Numbered from the stretch's first letter, positions 16,897-27,358 are shown. The stretch: DNA of 64,000 bases from Saccharopolyspora montiporae (GCF_015209505.1 NZ_JADEYC010000012.1:1-64000), one strand, 5' to 3'. Notes: a model not told the origin generated them from the letters alone. A program made the numbers and translations.

Positions 16897-17469
16897 ATGG
16901 CCGATGCCGATGTGCGCACCGCAGGACCCGCCGACGCCGACGAGATCACGCGCATCCAGGTCAGCACCTGGCGCACCGCCTACCGGGAACTGCTGCACCC
17001 GGACGTGCTGGACGGGCTGGATCCGGACACCGCGCGCAACGCTTGGCGGCAGACGCTGGTCGACGGACCGGCCGCCGTGCTGCTGGCGACCGAGGGCGGT
17101 GTCCCGGTCGGGTTCTGCGCGAGCGGCCCCGCCCCGGAACCCGAAGCGGCCGCCGCCGACGGCGCGATCCCGGACGACCTGGCGGACACGGTGCTGGTCA
17201 GCACGCTTCTCGTGGAACCCCGCTGGGGCAGGCGCGGGCACGGTGGCCGGTTGCTCGCCGCCGCCGCCCAGCAGGCGACCCTGCGCGGTGCCGCGCGCGG
17301 AATCACCTGGGTCCCGGAAGCCGACGCGGCCTCGACCGCGTTCTTCCGGCACGCGGGCTGGGACCCGGACGGCACGGTGCGCACCCTGGACGCGGGAGGG
17401 ATCCCGTTGCGCGAACTGAGGCTGTCCGGCAGCTTGGACCTGCATCTGACCACGGCCGCGGCGGGCTGA
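16897..17469 (+). CDS. GNAT-family N-acetyltransferase
   Basis: A 190-residue acetyltransferase. The acyl-CoA binding loop is PRWGRRGHGGRLLAAAAQQA (the R/Q-x-x-G-x-G/A motif A), preceded by a beta strand VLVSTLLVEP and followed by motif B AFFRHAGWDPDG. The substrate is not predictable. TAGGTT ends 5 bases before ATG 16897 with a CTGACC box 18 bp further up, so the message may be leaderless. A small membrane-protein gene follows in the same direction. Confidence 0.8.
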   Translation: MADADVRTAGPADADEITRIQVSTWRTAYRELLHPDVLDGLDPDTARNAWRQTLVDGPAAVLLATEGGVPVGFCASGPAPEPEAAAADGAIPDDLADTVLVSTLLVEPRWGRRGHGGRLLAAAAQQATLRGAARGITWVPEADAASTAFFRHAGWDPDGTVRTLDAGGIPLRELRLSGSLDLHLTTAAAG

Positions 17470-17528
17470 CCTGCCGGAACTCCCGCGCCGCTGCGCCGGG
17501 TGCACCCACCTTTCCCCGGGGGGTCGCG

Positions 17529-18017
17529 TTGCTCGCCGTGCTCGGTCTGCTGTCCGCGACGTTCGGCGTCGCGATGTGCTCGGCCGTGCTCCCGCTGATC
17601 AGCATCGAACTGTTCACGCTCGGCGTGGTGCTGCACGGGACCGATGTGCCCTGGTGGATCCTGGCGCTGGTCATCGCCGCCGGGCAGATCGCGGGCAAGC
17701 TGCTGCACTACGGCGCCGCCCGTGGAGCGATCCGGCTGCCCGCGCTGCTGACCCGCCGCGGTCGCGCGCCGCACGAGGGCACCTGGCGCAGCAGGCTGGA
17801 GTCGTTCCGCACCCGCTGCCGGCGGCGTCCGGTGTGGACCGGCGGAGTGCTGCTGATCAGCGCGCTGGCCAGCCTGCCGCCGTTCGCCGCAATGGCGATG
17901 GTGGCCGGCTGGGCGAAGGTGCCGATCACGCTGTTCCTGGTCACCGGGTTCGCGGGACGATTCGCGCGGTTCGGCGCGCTGGCCGCGGCCCCGGCTGCGA
18001 TGGGTCCGCTGCTCTGA
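17529..18017 (+). CDS. Small multi-pass membrane protein (VTT/DedA-like)
   Basis: About 162 residues with three or four hydrophobic segments: residues ~1-30, ~40-60 (WWILALVIAAGQIAGKLLHY), ~105-130 and ~135-160. A basic cytoplasmic stretch rich in Arg lies in the middle. The GQIAGKLLHYGAARGA segment and the final GFAGRFARFGALAAAPA resemble the VTT (SNARE-associated Golgi/DedA) fold, but the match is not strong. TTG 17529 is preceded by a G-run (GGGGGG) 5-10 bases away; GTG 17538 is the alternative. Probably cotranscribed with the GNAT gene 59 bp upstream. Confidence 0.6.
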   Translation: MLAVLGLLSATFGVAMCSAVLPLISIELFTLGVVLHGTDVPWWILALVIAAGQIAGKLLHYGAARGAIRLPALLTRRGRAPHEGTWRSRLESFRTRCRRRPVWTGGVLLISALASLPPFAAMAMVAGWAKVPITLFLVTGFAGRFARFGALAAAPAAMGPLL

Positions 18018-18023
18018 CGCCGG

Positions 18024-18521
18024 TCAGTGCTGCTCAGGCCCGGTCGACGTCTCCCGCCGTTCGAGGTCGATGGCGTGCCGCATGGTCTTGCGGCCCCGGT
18101 TGCGGTCCCCGGCAAGGTCGTAGGCCTGGGCCAGCGCGAACCACGGGCGCCAGTCGTCCGGATCGGCCTCCACCGCGGCCTGGCAGGACGCGAACCACTC
18201 GTCGGCGGCGTCCCGCCGCACCCGGCCGGACGGCAACGTGGGCAGGTGCGAGACGTCGGGCAGCGCGTCCTCGTCGTGCAGCCTGCGCGCGAGGCGCTCG
18301 GTGTTCGCCCCGAACCGCAGCTGGTCGGCGACCAGCACGCCGCCGAGCACCGGCAGCACGAAGATGGCCAGCCCGAGCAGCACGAACACCGGCTGCCCGC
18401 TGGCGATCATGGTGATCGCCCGCTCGCCCATCAACACCAGGTAGACCAGCAGCGCCAGCGCCACCACGAACGACGACGTGCGGGCGTTGAGCAGCCTGCG
18501 ACCCCGGTTGTCCTTCGCCAC
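18024..18521 (-). CDS. Two-helix membrane protein with TPR-like C-terminus
   Basis: A 165-residue protein. Two transmembrane helices lie at about residues 17-35 and 45-67. The cytosolic tail contains a single tetratricopeptide-like unit (DDWRPWFALAQAYDLAGDRNRGRKTMRHAIDLER). It starts at GTG 18521 after a G-rich stretch, 44 bp beyond the dapB stop and in the same direction, so it is probably in the dapB transcript. Similar small proteins sit beside dapB in other actinobacteria. No function is known. Confidence 0.65.
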   Translation of the reverse strand: MAKDNRGRRLLNARTSSFVVALALLVYLVLMGERAITMIASGQPVFVLLGLAIFVLPVLGGVLVADQLRFGANTERLARRLHDEDALPDVSHLPTLPSGRVRRDAADEWFASCQAAVEADPDDWRPWFALAQAYDLAGDRNRGRKTMRHAIDLERRETSTGPEQH

Positions 18522-18565
18522 GGCTCAGCACCCCCCGACGTGCCGCGATGCGCTCCGCACGGCGG

Positions 18566-19372
<807 letters not shown>

Positions 19373-19412
19373 CTATGCGCCGCACCGCGCGCCCGGCCTG
19401 CGCGGGCCCGGG

Positions 19413-20759
19413 TCACGGCAGGACGCCGTCCGGGAGTTCGGCCGCGTGCTCGAACGGGCCGACGACCGCGGTGGTCAGCGGCCGGCGCAGCAGATCGGCC
19501 GCGACCTCGGCGACGCCGTCCGCGGTGACCTCGTCGATGCGCTGCAGGGTTTGCTCCACGCTGAAGTGCCGCCCGTAGTTGAGCTCGACCTTGCCGATGC
19601 GGCTCATTCGGGCGGCGCTGTCCTCCAGTCCCAGCACGAGAGCTCCGCGCAACTGGGCCTTGCCGCGCTCGACCTCCTGGTCGGCGAGACCTTCGGCGGC
19701 GACCTCGGCCAGCACCTGCCGGATCACGGCACCGACCTCACCGATCCGGTCCGTCGTGCTGCCCGCGTACACCGAGAACGTCCCGGCGTCCGCGTAAGCG
19801 CTGGTGCCCGAATACACCGAGTAGGCCAGTCCGCGGCGCTCGCGGACCTCCTGGAACAGCCGCGAGCTCATCCCGCCGCCCAGAGCGGCGTTGAGCACAC
19901 CCAGCGCGAAGCGGCGCTCGTCGTACCGGTCCGGCGCCCGGCAGCCCAGCAGCAGGTGCGCCTGCTCGGTGTCGTCCGGGTGCAGCACCAGCGGCTGCTG
20001 GCGGGGCAGGCGGGTGCGGCCGCCGCGCGGAGGCGTCGGACTGATGTCCCCGCTCAGCCGCTCACCCAGCGCCTTGCGCACCCGGCGCACCACCGCCGCG
20101 TGCTCGACGTTGCCGGACGCGGCCAGCACCATCCGCGGCATCGTGTACGAGCGGCGGTAGAAGCCGTGCACCCGCGCGCGGGTCATCGCGCTGATCGACT
20201 CCTCGGTGCCCAGCACGGACCGGCCGAGCGGGTGCTCACCGAGCACCGCCGAGGTGAACGATTCGTAGAGCAGGTCCTCGGGATCGTCGTCGCGCATCGC
20301 GATCTCTTCGAGCACCACGCCCCGCTCGACCTCGACATCGGATGCGGCGTTGACCGCGTCGAACACCACATCGCAGAGCAGGTCCACCGCCAGCGGCAGG
20401 TCTTCGTCGAGCACGTGCGCGTAGTAGCAGGTGTGCTCCTTGGCGGTGAACGCGTTGAGCTCCCCGCCGACCGCGTCGACCTCCTGCGCGATGTCCATCG
20501 CGCTGCGCCGGGCGGTGCCCTTGAACAGCAGGTGCTCCAGGTAGTGCGCCGCCCCGGCTTGCGGCGGCCGCTCGTCCCGGGATCCGACGCCGACCCAGAT
20601 GCCCACCGACGCCGACCGGACACCCGGAACCGGCTCGGTGACCACGCGCAACCCGCCCGGGAGCACGGTGCGCCGGACGTCGGCACCGTCACCGCCCTTG
20701 GCCAGCGTCCGGGTGGTCCCCGGCCGTTGCAGGTGTGCCGAGCGCGTCTGCTGCCTCAT
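19413..20759 (-). CDS. M16-family zinc metallopeptidase
   Basis: A 448-residue pitrilysin-type peptidase of the processing-peptidase branch. The inverted zinc motif is HYLEH (HxxEH) near residue 70, with the distal Glu about 76 residues later in LEEIAMRDDDPEDLLYES. The C-terminal half carries the R-Y pair region ERRGLAYSVYSGTSAYADAG of the family. ATG 20759 is chosen because the residues above it are not conserved. It lies directly downstream of pnp after a strong hairpin, an order conserved in actinobacteria. Substrates in bacteria are largely unknown. Confidence 0.88.
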   Translation of the reverse strand: MRQQTRSAHLQRPGTTRTLAKGGDGADVRRTVLPGGLRVVTEPVPGVRSASVGIWVGVGSRDERPPQAGAAHYLEHLLFKGTARRSAMDIAQEVDAVGGELNAFTAKEHTCYYAHVLDEDLPLAVDLLCDVVFDAVNAASDVEVERGVVLEEIAMRDDDPEDLLYESFTSAVLGEHPLGRSVLGTEESISAMTRARVHGFYRRSYTMPRMVLAASGNVEHAAVVRRVRKALGERLSGDISPTPPRGGRTRLPRQQPLVLHPDDTEQAHLLLGCRAPDRYDERRFALGVLNAALGGGMSSRLFQEVRERRGLAYSVYSGTSAYADAGTFSVYAGSTTDRIGEVGAVIRQVLAEVAAEGLADQEVERGKAQLRGALVLGLEDSAARMSRIGKVELNYGRHFSVEQTLQRIDEVTADGVAEVAADLLRRPLTTAVVGPFEHAAELPDGVLP

Positions 20760-20872
20760 GTCCCCAGCCGTGTGTCGCCGATCAGGTGCGGGCGGGTCGC
20801 CCGGCACAACGATACGACCCGCGCCCGGCCGGCCGCGGCGCCCCGCGACCGGCTCCCGCCACGCACAGCAGC

Positions 20873-20905
20873 GCGGCCCGCCCCGGACGATCCGGGACGG
20901 GCCGC
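20873..20905 (-). terminator. pnp terminator hairpin
   Basis: A 15-bp stem with a single mismatch (20873-20887 with 20891-20905) closed by a 3-base loop, about 20 bp beyond the pnp stop. It separates pnp from the M16 peptidase gene. Confidence 0.75.
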
Positions 20906-20924
20906 GTCGGGACTGCTCAGCGGA

Positions 20925-23189
20925 TCACTCCTCGGCGGTGTCCGCCTCGGCGGCCTCCGCGGATTCCTCGCCGCCCTCGGCGCCCTCGGCGCCTTCCTCG
21001 TCGACCAGCACCAGGCTGATCTTGCCGCGGCTGTCGATGTCGGCGATCTCCACGCGCAGCTTGTCGCCGACGTTGACCACGTCCTCGACCTTGCCGATGC
21101 GCTTGCCGTTGCCCAGCTTGGAGATGTGCACCAGGCCGTCCTTGCCCGGCAGCAGCGAGACGAACGCGCCGAACGCGGCCGTCTTGACGACCGTGCCCAG
21201 GAAGCGCTCGCCGACCTTGGGCAGCTGCGGGTTGGCGATGGCGTTGATCTTGTCGATCGCGGCGTCCGCGGACGGACCGTCGGCGGCACCGACGTAGATC
21301 GTGCCGTCGTCCTCGATGGTGATCTCGGCGCCGGTCTCCTCGGTGATCGTGTTGATCATCTTGCCCTTGGGCCCGATGACCTCGCCGATCTTGTCCACCG
21401 GGATGTTGAGCGCGGTCACCCGCGGCGCGTGCGGGCTCATCTCGTCCGGCGAGCCGATGGCCTCGGCCATCACGTCCAGGATGGTCAGCCGCGCGTCCCG
21501 CGCCTGGCCCAGGGCCTGCGCCAGCACCTCGGACGGGATGCCGTCCAGCTTGGTGTCCAGCTGCAGGGCGGTGACGAACTCCGAGGTGCCCGCCACCTTG
21601 AAGTCCATGTCACCGAAGGCGTCCTCCGCGCCGAGGATGTCGGTCAGCGCCACGTACTGGGTCTGGCCGTCGACCTCGTCGGAGACCAGGCCCATCGCGA
21701 TGCCCGCGACCGGGGCCTTGAGCGGGACACCGGCGTTGAACAGGGACAGCGTCGAAGCGCAGACCGAGCCCATCGAGGTCGACCCGTTGGAGCCCAGCGC
21801 CTCGGACACCTGCCGCAGCGCGTACGGGAAGTCGTCCCGGGACGGCAGCACCGGCAGCAGCGCCCGCTCGGCCAGCGCACCGTGCCCGATCTCCCGGCGC
21901 TTCGGGCTGCCCACCCGGCCGGTCTCCCCGGTGGAGAACGGCGGGAAGTTGTAGTGGTGCATGTACCGCTTCGTCGTCTCCGGGGACAACGAGTCGATGG
22001 TCTGCTCCAACCGCAGCATGTTCAGCGTGGACACACCCATGATCTGGGTCTCGCCGCGCTCGAACAGGGCCGAACCGTGCGCCCGCGGGATCACGCCCAC
22101 CTCGGCGGACAGGCTGCGGATGTCGGTGAGGCCGCGGCCGTCGATGCGCACCTGGTCGCGGATGATGCGCTGGCGCACCTGCTTCTTGGTCAGCGCCTTG
22201 AACGCGGCGCCGACCTCCTTCTCCCGGCCCGCGAACTGCTGGCCTTCCTCGACGCCGACCTTGTCCAGCACCTGGGCCTTGACCTCGTCGAGCCGGTCCT
22301 CGCGCTCCTGCTTGCCGCTGATCTTGAGCGCCTCGGCCAGCTCACCGGCACCGGCCTGCTCGACCGCGGTGTAGATGTCCTCGGCGTAGGCCGGGAACAC
22401 CGGGTAGTCCTCGGTGGACTTGCCGCCCGCCTGCGCCAGCTGCTGCTGGGCCTCGCACAAGGTGCGGATGAACGGCTTGGCGGCCTCCAGGCCCTCGGCG
22501 ACGACCTCTTCGGTCGGCGCCTGCACGCCCTCGGCCAGCAGCTCGGTGGTGTTCTCGGTGGCCTCGGCCTCGACCATCATGATCGCCACGTCGTCGCCCA
22601 CGATGCGGCCGGCGACGACCATGTTGAACACGGCCCGCTCCAGCTGGTCGTGCGACGGGAAGGCGACCCACTGGCCGTCGATCAGGGCCATCCGGGTGCC
22701 GCCGATCGGGCCGGAGAACGGCAGGCCGGACAGCTGGGTGGAGGCCGACGCGGCGTTGATCGCCAGCACGTCGTACAGGTCGTTCGGGCGCAGGCTCATC
22801 ACCGTGACCACGACCTGGACCTCGTTGCGCAGGTTGTCCACGAAGGTCGGGCGCAGCGGCCGGTCGATGAGCCGGCAGGTCAGGATCGCGTCGGTGGAGG
22901 GGCGCCCCTCCCGGCGGAAGAACGAGCCCGGGATGCGCCCGGCCGCGTACATCCGCTCCTCGACGTCGACGGTCAGCGGGAAGAAGTCGAAGTTCTCCTT
23001 CGGCTGCTTGGACGCCGTGGTGGCCGACAGCAGCATCGTCTCGTCGTCCAGGTAGGCGGCGACGCTGCCCGCGGCCTGCTTCGCCAGCCTGCCCGTCTCG
23101 AAGCGGACGGTGCGCGTGCCGAACGCGCCGTTGTCCAGCACGGCAGTGGCTTCGTACACGCCCTCGTCGATCGACTGGGGTTCGGTCAA
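20925..23189 (-). CDS. pnp: Polyribonucleotide nucleotidyltransferase (PNPase)
   Basis: A 754-residue phosphorolytic 3'-5' exoribonuclease that in actinobacteria also makes RNA tails. Two RNase PH-like cores are visible: the first holds [11 protein letters not shown], the second the phosphate-binding [10 protein letters not shown] and the metal-binding [18 protein letters not shown]. They are followed by KH ([20 protein letters not shown]) and S1 ([19 protein letters not shown]) domains and an acidic Ala/Glu tail. TTG 23189 is supported by GAGGAG 8-9 bases upstream. rpsO is immediately upstream, as in most bacteria. Confidence 0.96.
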   Translation of the reverse strand: MTEPQSIDEGVYEATAVLDNGAFGTRTVRFETGRLAKQAAGSVAAYLDDETMLLSATTASKQPKENFDFFPLTVDVEERMYAAGRIPGSFFRREGRPSTDAILTCRLIDRPLRPTFVDNLRNEVQVVVTVMSLRPNDLYDVLAINAASASTQLSGLPFSGPIGGTRMALIDGQWVAFPSHDQLERAVFNMVVAGRIVGDDVAIMMVEAEATENTTELLAEGVQAPTEEVVAEGLEAAKPFIRTLCEAQQQLAQAGGKSTEDYPVFPAYAEDIYTAVEQAGAGELAEALKISGKQEREDRLDEVKAQVLDKVGVEEGQQFAGREKEVGAAFKALTKKQVRQRIIRDQVRIDGRGLTDIRSLSAEVGVIPRAHGSALFERGETQIMGVSTLNMLRLEQTIDSLSPETTKRYMHHYNFPPFSTGETGRVGSPKRREIGHGALAERALLPVLPSRDDFPYALRQVSEALGSNGSTSMGSVCASTLSLFNAGVPLKAPVAGIAMGLVSDEVDGQTQYVALTDILGAEDAFGDMDFKVAGTSEFVTALQLDTKLDGIPSEVLAQALGQARDARLTILDVMAEAIGSPDEMSPHAPRVTALNIPVDKIGEVIGPKGKMINTITEETGAEITIEDDGTIYVGAADGPSADAAIDKINAIANPQLPKVGERFLGTVVKTAAFGAFVSLLPGKDGLVHISKLGNGKRIGKVEDVVNVGDKLRVEIADIDSRGKISLVLVDEEGAEGAEGGEESAEAAEADTAEE

Positions 23190-23391
23190 GATCTACTCCT
23201 CGTTCCGGCGAGTCCCACGGGCGCGGAAACGGGGTCCGACGAGGCCGGCCATCGATCGAAGCCCTCGGGCGCGTCGAGGACGTGCCCGGGAGCCACTACC
23301 GAGGACCGGCGGACGACTGGTTTCCCGGCCACCGTGGGCGCTCTGTTGTTCGTACGGCGGCGCCGCAGCGCCGTCCGGTGCTTCACGCACC

Positions 23392-23420
23392 GAGGGGAGC
23401 GGCCGACGACCGCTCCCCTC
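23392..23420 (-). other. rpsO-pnp intergenic RNA hairpin
   Basis: An 11-bp perfect stem, GAGGGGAGCGG (23392-23402) with CCGCTCCCCTC (23410-23420), and a 7-base loop just past the rpsO stop. In other bacteria the equivalent position holds an rpsO terminator or an RNase processing site that controls pnp; either role is plausible here. Confidence 0.65.
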
Positions 23421-23429
23421 CGGTGTTCG

Positions 23430-23699
23430 TCAACGACGCAGACCGAGCCGCTGGATCAGCGAACGGTACCGCGCGATGTCCACCTTGATCAGGTAGTTGA
23501 GCAGACGGCGGCGCCGACCGACCATCAGCAGCAGACCACGACGCGAGTGGTGGTCGTGCTTGTGCTGCTTCAGGTGCTCGGTCAACCCGACGATCCGCTT
23601 GGTCAGCAGCGCAACCTGCGCCTCCGGCGAACCCGTGTCGCCGTCCTTGAGGCCGTACTCGGCCAGGATCTGCTTCTTCTCCGCAGTGGACAAAGCCAC
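23430..23699 (-). CDS. rpsO: 30S ribosomal protein S15
   Basis: An 89-residue primary 16S rRNA-binding protein, the exact family length. Landmarks are [35 protein letters not shown] and the C-terminal [15 protein letters not shown] 23699 is preceded by GGGGAG. The 319-bp stretch 23700-24018 upstream has no gene. It contains AGGATA on the plus strand at 23990-23995 (TATCCT on the coding strand), a possible -10 box for rpsO. Confidence 0.97.
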   Translation of the reverse strand: MALSTAEKKQILAEYGLKDGDTGSPEAQVALLTKRIVGLTEHLKQHKHDHHSRRGLLLMVGRRRRLLNYLIKVDIARYRSLIQRLGLRR

Positions 23700-24018
23700 G
23701 AGCTGACTCCCCTTGTTGATTGTCCCGTGCCACTTGCACCCGTCGGGCCACATCCGCCCTCGTCGGGCCGGTGGGCTCCCCGAAGCGCCGACCAGCGGCG
23801 GCTCCCGGTGAGTACCGTTCGGCTCGACCACGGGTCACGACCGGTGGCCGACGCGGACCGCCAGCACTGCTACGTACGAGCTGCGACGCACACGTCTCGC
23901 CCCGAGGGCGGAACGGATCTGCCGCGCGGGCGAACGGTCGAGCCACCGCGGATCCCGGCCACCACGGACTGCAGCCGGATCCACCGTTCAGGATAGCAGG
24001 GGGACCAACGCCCCGGAT

Positions 24019-24579
24019 TCACCCCGAGCGTCCGCGGGTCACCGGCACGCGGTGCACCGTGCGGTACTCGCGACCGCCCGCGCGCTGCTCGCTGCGCACC
24101 AGGGCGAGTTCGTCCGCGGTCCACCAGGGACCGGCGTAGCCGTCCAGCAGACCGGTCAACGCTGCGCGGTCGGCCCGCCCGGCCGCCCAGCGCGCGACGG
24201 TCAGGTGCGCCCGGTGCGCCTCCGGATCGCCGCCGGCGGCCCGCACCAGCTCGCGCAGGGCCCGCCCGTCCTCGGCGCCGGCCGGCCGCACCCCCGCCCA
24301 GAGGACACCGCGGAACACTCCGGCCCCGGCCACCCGCAGCGCGGGCGGGTACGCCGCCGCGCGGGCAGCCCCGGCCTCCAGCCGCTCGGCGAGGTCGTGC
24401 TCATCGGCATCGTCGCCGTGGAAGCACAGCGTCAGATGCCAGCGCGCGGACGGCACGAAGCGGAACGTGCGCAGCCCTGCCGTGGCCGCGGCGACCCGGT
24501 GCTCGTCGAGCGCGGCCAGCGCCGCCACCAGGTCGTCGACCGCCTCCGCGGACGGCCACAGCGCGGTGAACAACCGCAC
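24019..24579 (-). CDS. thpR: RNA 2',3'-cyclic phosphodiesterase (2'-5' RNA ligase family, ThpR)
   Basis: A 186-residue 2H-phosphoesterase. Both catalytic H-x-T-x motifs are present: HLTL near residue 49 and HLTV about 80 residues later. The N-terminus RLFTALWPS matches the family start. Enzymes of this type hydrolyse 2',3'-cyclic phosphates and can join tRNA halves in vitro; the natural substrate is unclear. GTG 24579 has GGGAGG 7 bases upstream. The start lies only 16 bp past the XRE stop, so the two genes form a small operon. Confidence 0.85.
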   Translation of the reverse strand: MRLFTALWPSAEAVDDLVAALAALDEHRVAAATAGLRTFRFVPSARWHLTLCFHGDDADEHDLAERLEAGAARAAAYPPALRVAGAGVFRGVLWAGVRPAGAEDGRALRELVRAAGGDPEAHRAHLTVARWAAGRADRAALTGLLDGYAGPWWTADELALVRSEQRAGGREYRTVHRVPVTRGRSG

Positions 24580-24595
24580 GGTTCGCCTCCCGTCG

Positions 24596-25078
24596 CTACC
24601 CGTCGCCGTTGGCCGCCCGGCGGAGCAGGCCGGCCAGGCCCGGGTGCCCCGCCTCCAGCAGTTCGGCGGCCGACTCCAGCTCACTGGGCCGCGCCAGCTC
24701 GCGCAGCACCGGCCAGCAGACTTCCTCCCCGTTGGCCGCCGCGACCGGCAGGTTGTCCCTGCCCAGCGACGGCCGCGAGTTCCGCACGTCCTCCAGCGCT
24801 TGGTCGATCGCCTCGGCCTCCCCAGCCGCCACTCCCGGGATCAGCACCTTGCGCTCCAGGATGACCAGGCGGGCCAGCACCGAGGGATTCCCGATCTTGG
24901 CCCGGCGCCCGCTCATCACCTGGCTCAGCATGGGCGCGCTGATGCCCAGCACCTCGGCCAACTGGGCCTGCGAGATCCGGAATGCCACGACCAGGCGCCG
25001 CACCCGGTCGCCGAGCGGCTCGCCGTACCACTGGCGCTGTAACGCCAGGTTCCGCTGGACGGTCCTGCCCTCCGCCAA
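24596..25078 (-). CDS. XRE-family helix-turn-helix regulator
   Basis: A 160-residue protein with one XRE domain: RVRRLVVAFRISQAQLAEVLGISAPMLSQVMSGRRAKIGNP holds helices 1-4, with QAQLAEVLGIS and APMLSQVMSGR as the helix-turn-helix. The C-terminal ~90 residues are Leu/Glu/Ala rich and end in AANGDG; no known effector domain is visible. TTG 25078 follows GGGGAG at 5 bases. It precedes thpR in an operon. Direct repeats just upstream are a candidate autoregulatory site. Confidence 0.75.
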   Translation of the reverse strand: MAEGRTVQRNLALQRQWYGEPLGDRVRRLVVAFRISQAQLAEVLGISAPMLSQVMSGRRAKIGNPSVLARLVILERKVLIPGVAAGEAEAIDQALEDVRNSRPSLGRDNLPVAAANGEEVCWPVLRELARPSELESAAELLEAGHPGLAGLLRRAANGDG

Positions 25079-25091
25079 CTTCGCTCCCCAG

Positions 25092-25117
25092 TGTTGTCGG
25101 ATGTCCCGCTGTTGTCG
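25092..25117. repeat. Direct repeat TGTTGTCG upstream of the XRE gene
   Basis: TGTTGTCG occurs at 25092-25099 and again at 25110-25117, 18 bp apart, 14-40 bp upstream of the XRE start codon. Same-face direct repeats this close to a regulator gene are often its own operator. The rest of 25118-25398 is GC-rich with no supported gene. Confidence 0.35.
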
Positions 25118-25398
25118 ATATGCCGCTCTCGTCGAACGTGCCGCGCGGCGGCCCCGGGGGTCTGCGCGAGCTCGGACGTCCCGCGCCGCGCGACGCGACC
25201 CCGATGCCGCGACCCCGATACCTGCGACACGTGCCGGGGAACCGGCGCCGGAGTCCGGGCGCCCTCCACCGGGAACCGCGTCCGAGCACGGCGCCGCGCC
25301 CCGAATCCTGCCACGTCACGGCACACGCGGTGCCGGGTTCGCCGATCTGCCCCAGCACGCCCCACGCACGACCCTGCCGGTGCGGGGTCCGGCCGGTC

Positions 25399-26385
25399 TC
25401 ACCGCGGCGTGCCGAGCACGCGCCGGGTCTCGACGACGTCCTCGTTCATCTGCGCGATCAGCGCGTCGACCCCGTCGAAGCGCTCCATGGACCGGAGCCT
25501 GGCCACGAAGTCGAGATCCACGTGCTCGCCGTAGAAGTCGGTGTCCACGTCCAGCACGTAGGACTCCACCGTGCGCTCGGTCCCGGAGAACGTGGGATTG
25601 CTGCCCACCGACACCGCGGCGGCCAGCGTCCGCCCCTGCTCGGCCGACCCCCGGCGGCGATGGGTGAACCAGCACGCGTACACCCCGTCGGCCGGGATGG
25701 CGGCGTGCGGCGGTGTGGACAGGTTGGCCGTGGGGAAACCCAGCTCGGCCCCGCCGCGGCCCGCCCCGCGGACCACGATGCCCTCCAACCGGTGGCTGCG
25801 CCCCAGCGCGGATGCCGCCGCGACCACGTCCCCGGCATCGATGCAGGCCCGGATGTAGGTCGACGAGAAGGTCACCGCGGGATCGTCCGCCTCGTCGCCG
25901 CGGCGCACCGGACCGGCGACCAGCGCATCGGAGGCCACCTCGAACCCGAACCGCTCGCCCAGCTCGGCCAGCAGCCCGATGTCGCCGGCCGCCTTGTGCC
26001 CGAAGGTGAAGTTCTCGCCGACCACGATCTCGGCCGCGTGCAGCCGCTCCACCAGGATCGAGTGCACGAACTCCTCCGGGGGGACCCGGGACAGCTCGCG
26101 CGTGAACGGCACGACGCAGAACACATCCACCCCGAGCTGCTCGGCCAGTTCGGCCCTGCGGCGCAGCGTGGTCAGCTGCGCCGGATGGCTGCCCGGGCGC
26201 ACGACCTCGGACGGATGCGGGTCGAAGGTGACCAGCACGCACGGCAGGTCCCGCTTGCGGGCTCGCTGCACGGCGTGCGCGATGAGCTGCTGATGCCCTC
26301 GATGCACCCCGTCGAACACGCCGATGGTGACCACGCACCGGCCCCAGTCACCGGGGAGCTGTTCCAAACCGCGCCAACGCTGCAC
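25399..26385 (-). CDS. ribF: Bifunctional riboflavin kinase/FMN adenylyltransferase
   Basis: A 328-residue enzyme converting riboflavin to FMN and FAD. The N-terminal adenylyltransferase has GVFDGVHRGHQQL near residues 20-32 and the later FSSTYIR. The C-terminal kinase shows GRGGAELGFPTANL and the GVYACW strand, followed by VSVGSNPTF and VESYVLD. GTG 26385 gives the customary QRWRGL start seen in actinobacterial RibF. The gap to the truB stop is 64 bp, same strand. Confidence 0.95.
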   Translation of the reverse strand: MQRWRGLEQLPGDWGRCVVTIGVFDGVHRGHQQLIAHAVQRARKRDLPCVLVTFDPHPSEVVRPGSHPAQLTTLRRRAELAEQLGVDVFCVVPFTRELSRVPPEEFVHSILVERLHAAEIVVGENFTFGHKAAGDIGLLAELGERFGFEVASDALVAGPVRRGDEADDPAVTFSSTYIRACIDAGDVVAAASALGRSHRLEGIVVRGAGRGGAELGFPTANLSTPPHAAIPADGVYACWFTHRRRGSAEQGRTLAAAVSVGSNPTFSGTERTVESYVLDVDTDFYGEHVDLDFVARLRSMERFDGVDALIAQMNEDVVETRRVLGTPR

Positions 26386-26449
26386 GGCTGGCAAGCCTAC
26401 TGCTCCGCCCGCGGGCTCCACCGCACCGTCCGGAATCGGCGACCGCGGG

Positions 26450-27358
26450 TCATCCCGCGGGGACGATCACCAGCACCGGCTTGGCCGCGCGACCCCGATC
26501 CTGCACCAGTGCCACCGCCCGGCCGCGCGGGTCGAACATCCCGTAGGTGCCGTCCACCCCGGCGGCGGTGACCTGCTGGCCGTGCGACAGCGCCCGCGCG
26601 GTGCGCTCGTCGACGTCGCGCCGCGGGAAAGCCGCCTCGACGGCCCGATCGATGTCCAGGGACAGCCCGGGCTCGTCCGCCAGGTGGTCCAGCGTGCGGG
26701 CGGTGGCCAGCCCGAACGGGCCGACCCGGGTCCGGCGCAGCTCGCCCAGGTGCCCGCCGACACCCAGCGCGGCGCCGAGGTCGCGGGCCAGCGCACGCAC
26801 GTACGTGCCCGAGGAGCACTCCACCAGCACGTCCAGCTCCGTGCTGCTCGCGCAGCGGCGCAGCGCGAGCAGGTCGAACCGGGTCACCGAGACCGGGCGG
26901 GCCGCCAGTTCCACCTGCTCACCCGCGCGGGCCAGCTCGTAGGCGCGGCGCCCGTCGACCTTGACCGCGCTCACCGCGCTCGGCACCTGCTGGATGTCCC
27001 CGGTCAGCTCGGCGATCCCGGCGCGCACCGCCTCCTCGCCGACTGCGCTGCCGTCCGCCTCGGCGAGGACCTCGCCCTCGGCGTCGTCGGTCGTGGTCGA
27101 GGCACCGAGCCGGATCGTGGCCAGGTACGCCTTGGTGTCCAGAGCCAGGTGCCCGAGCAGCTTGGTGGCCCGTTCCAGCCCCAGCACCAGCACTCCGGTG
27201 GCCATCGGGTCCAGGGTGCCCGCATGGCCGACGCGCCGGGTGCCCATAATCCGCCGCACCCGGGAGACGACATCGTGCGAGGTCATCCCGGCGGGCTTGT
27301 CCACGATCAGCAGACCGGGGTCGACAGCGGTGGCGGGAGTGCGGGCGCGTTCGGACAC
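26450..27358 (-). CDS. truB: tRNA pseudouridine(55) synthase
   Basis: A 302-residue enzyme that makes the T-loop pseudouridine in tRNA. The catalytic aspartate lies in HAGTLDPMATGVL. Upstream is the DKPAGMTSHDVVSRVR motif, and GTYVRALARDLG is the conserved RNA-binding segment. The C-terminal ~70 residues form a PUA-like end. GTG 27358. Its place between the MATE exporter and ribF, downstream of infB-rbfA, is typical. Confidence 0.96.
   Translation of the reverse strand: MSERARTPATAVDPGLLIVDKPAGMTSHDVVSRVRRIMGTRRVGHAGTLDPMATGVLVLGLERATKLLGHLALDTKAYLATIRLGASTTTDDAEGEVLAEADGSAVGEEAVRAGIAELTGDIQQVPSAVSAVKVDGRRAYELARAGEQVELAARPVSVTRFDLLALRRCASSTELDVLVECSSGTYVRALARDLGAALGVGGHLGELRRTRVGPFGLATARTLDHLADEPGLSLDIDRAVEAAFPRRDVDERTARALSHGQQVTAAGVDGTYGMFDPRGRAVALVQDRGRAAKPVLVIVPAG

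Noticed and set aside
19446-23996. A 1516-codon open frame on the plus strand opposite the M16 peptidase, pnp and rpsO
   Set aside because: It mirrors real genes on the other strand, is rich in Arg/Gly/Asp/His with no family motif, and arises from GC-biased codon use.
25079-25398. Several open frames in the 320-bp gap between the XRE gene and ribF
   Set aside because: They are Arg/Pro rich, on both strands at once, with no start signal or known motif.
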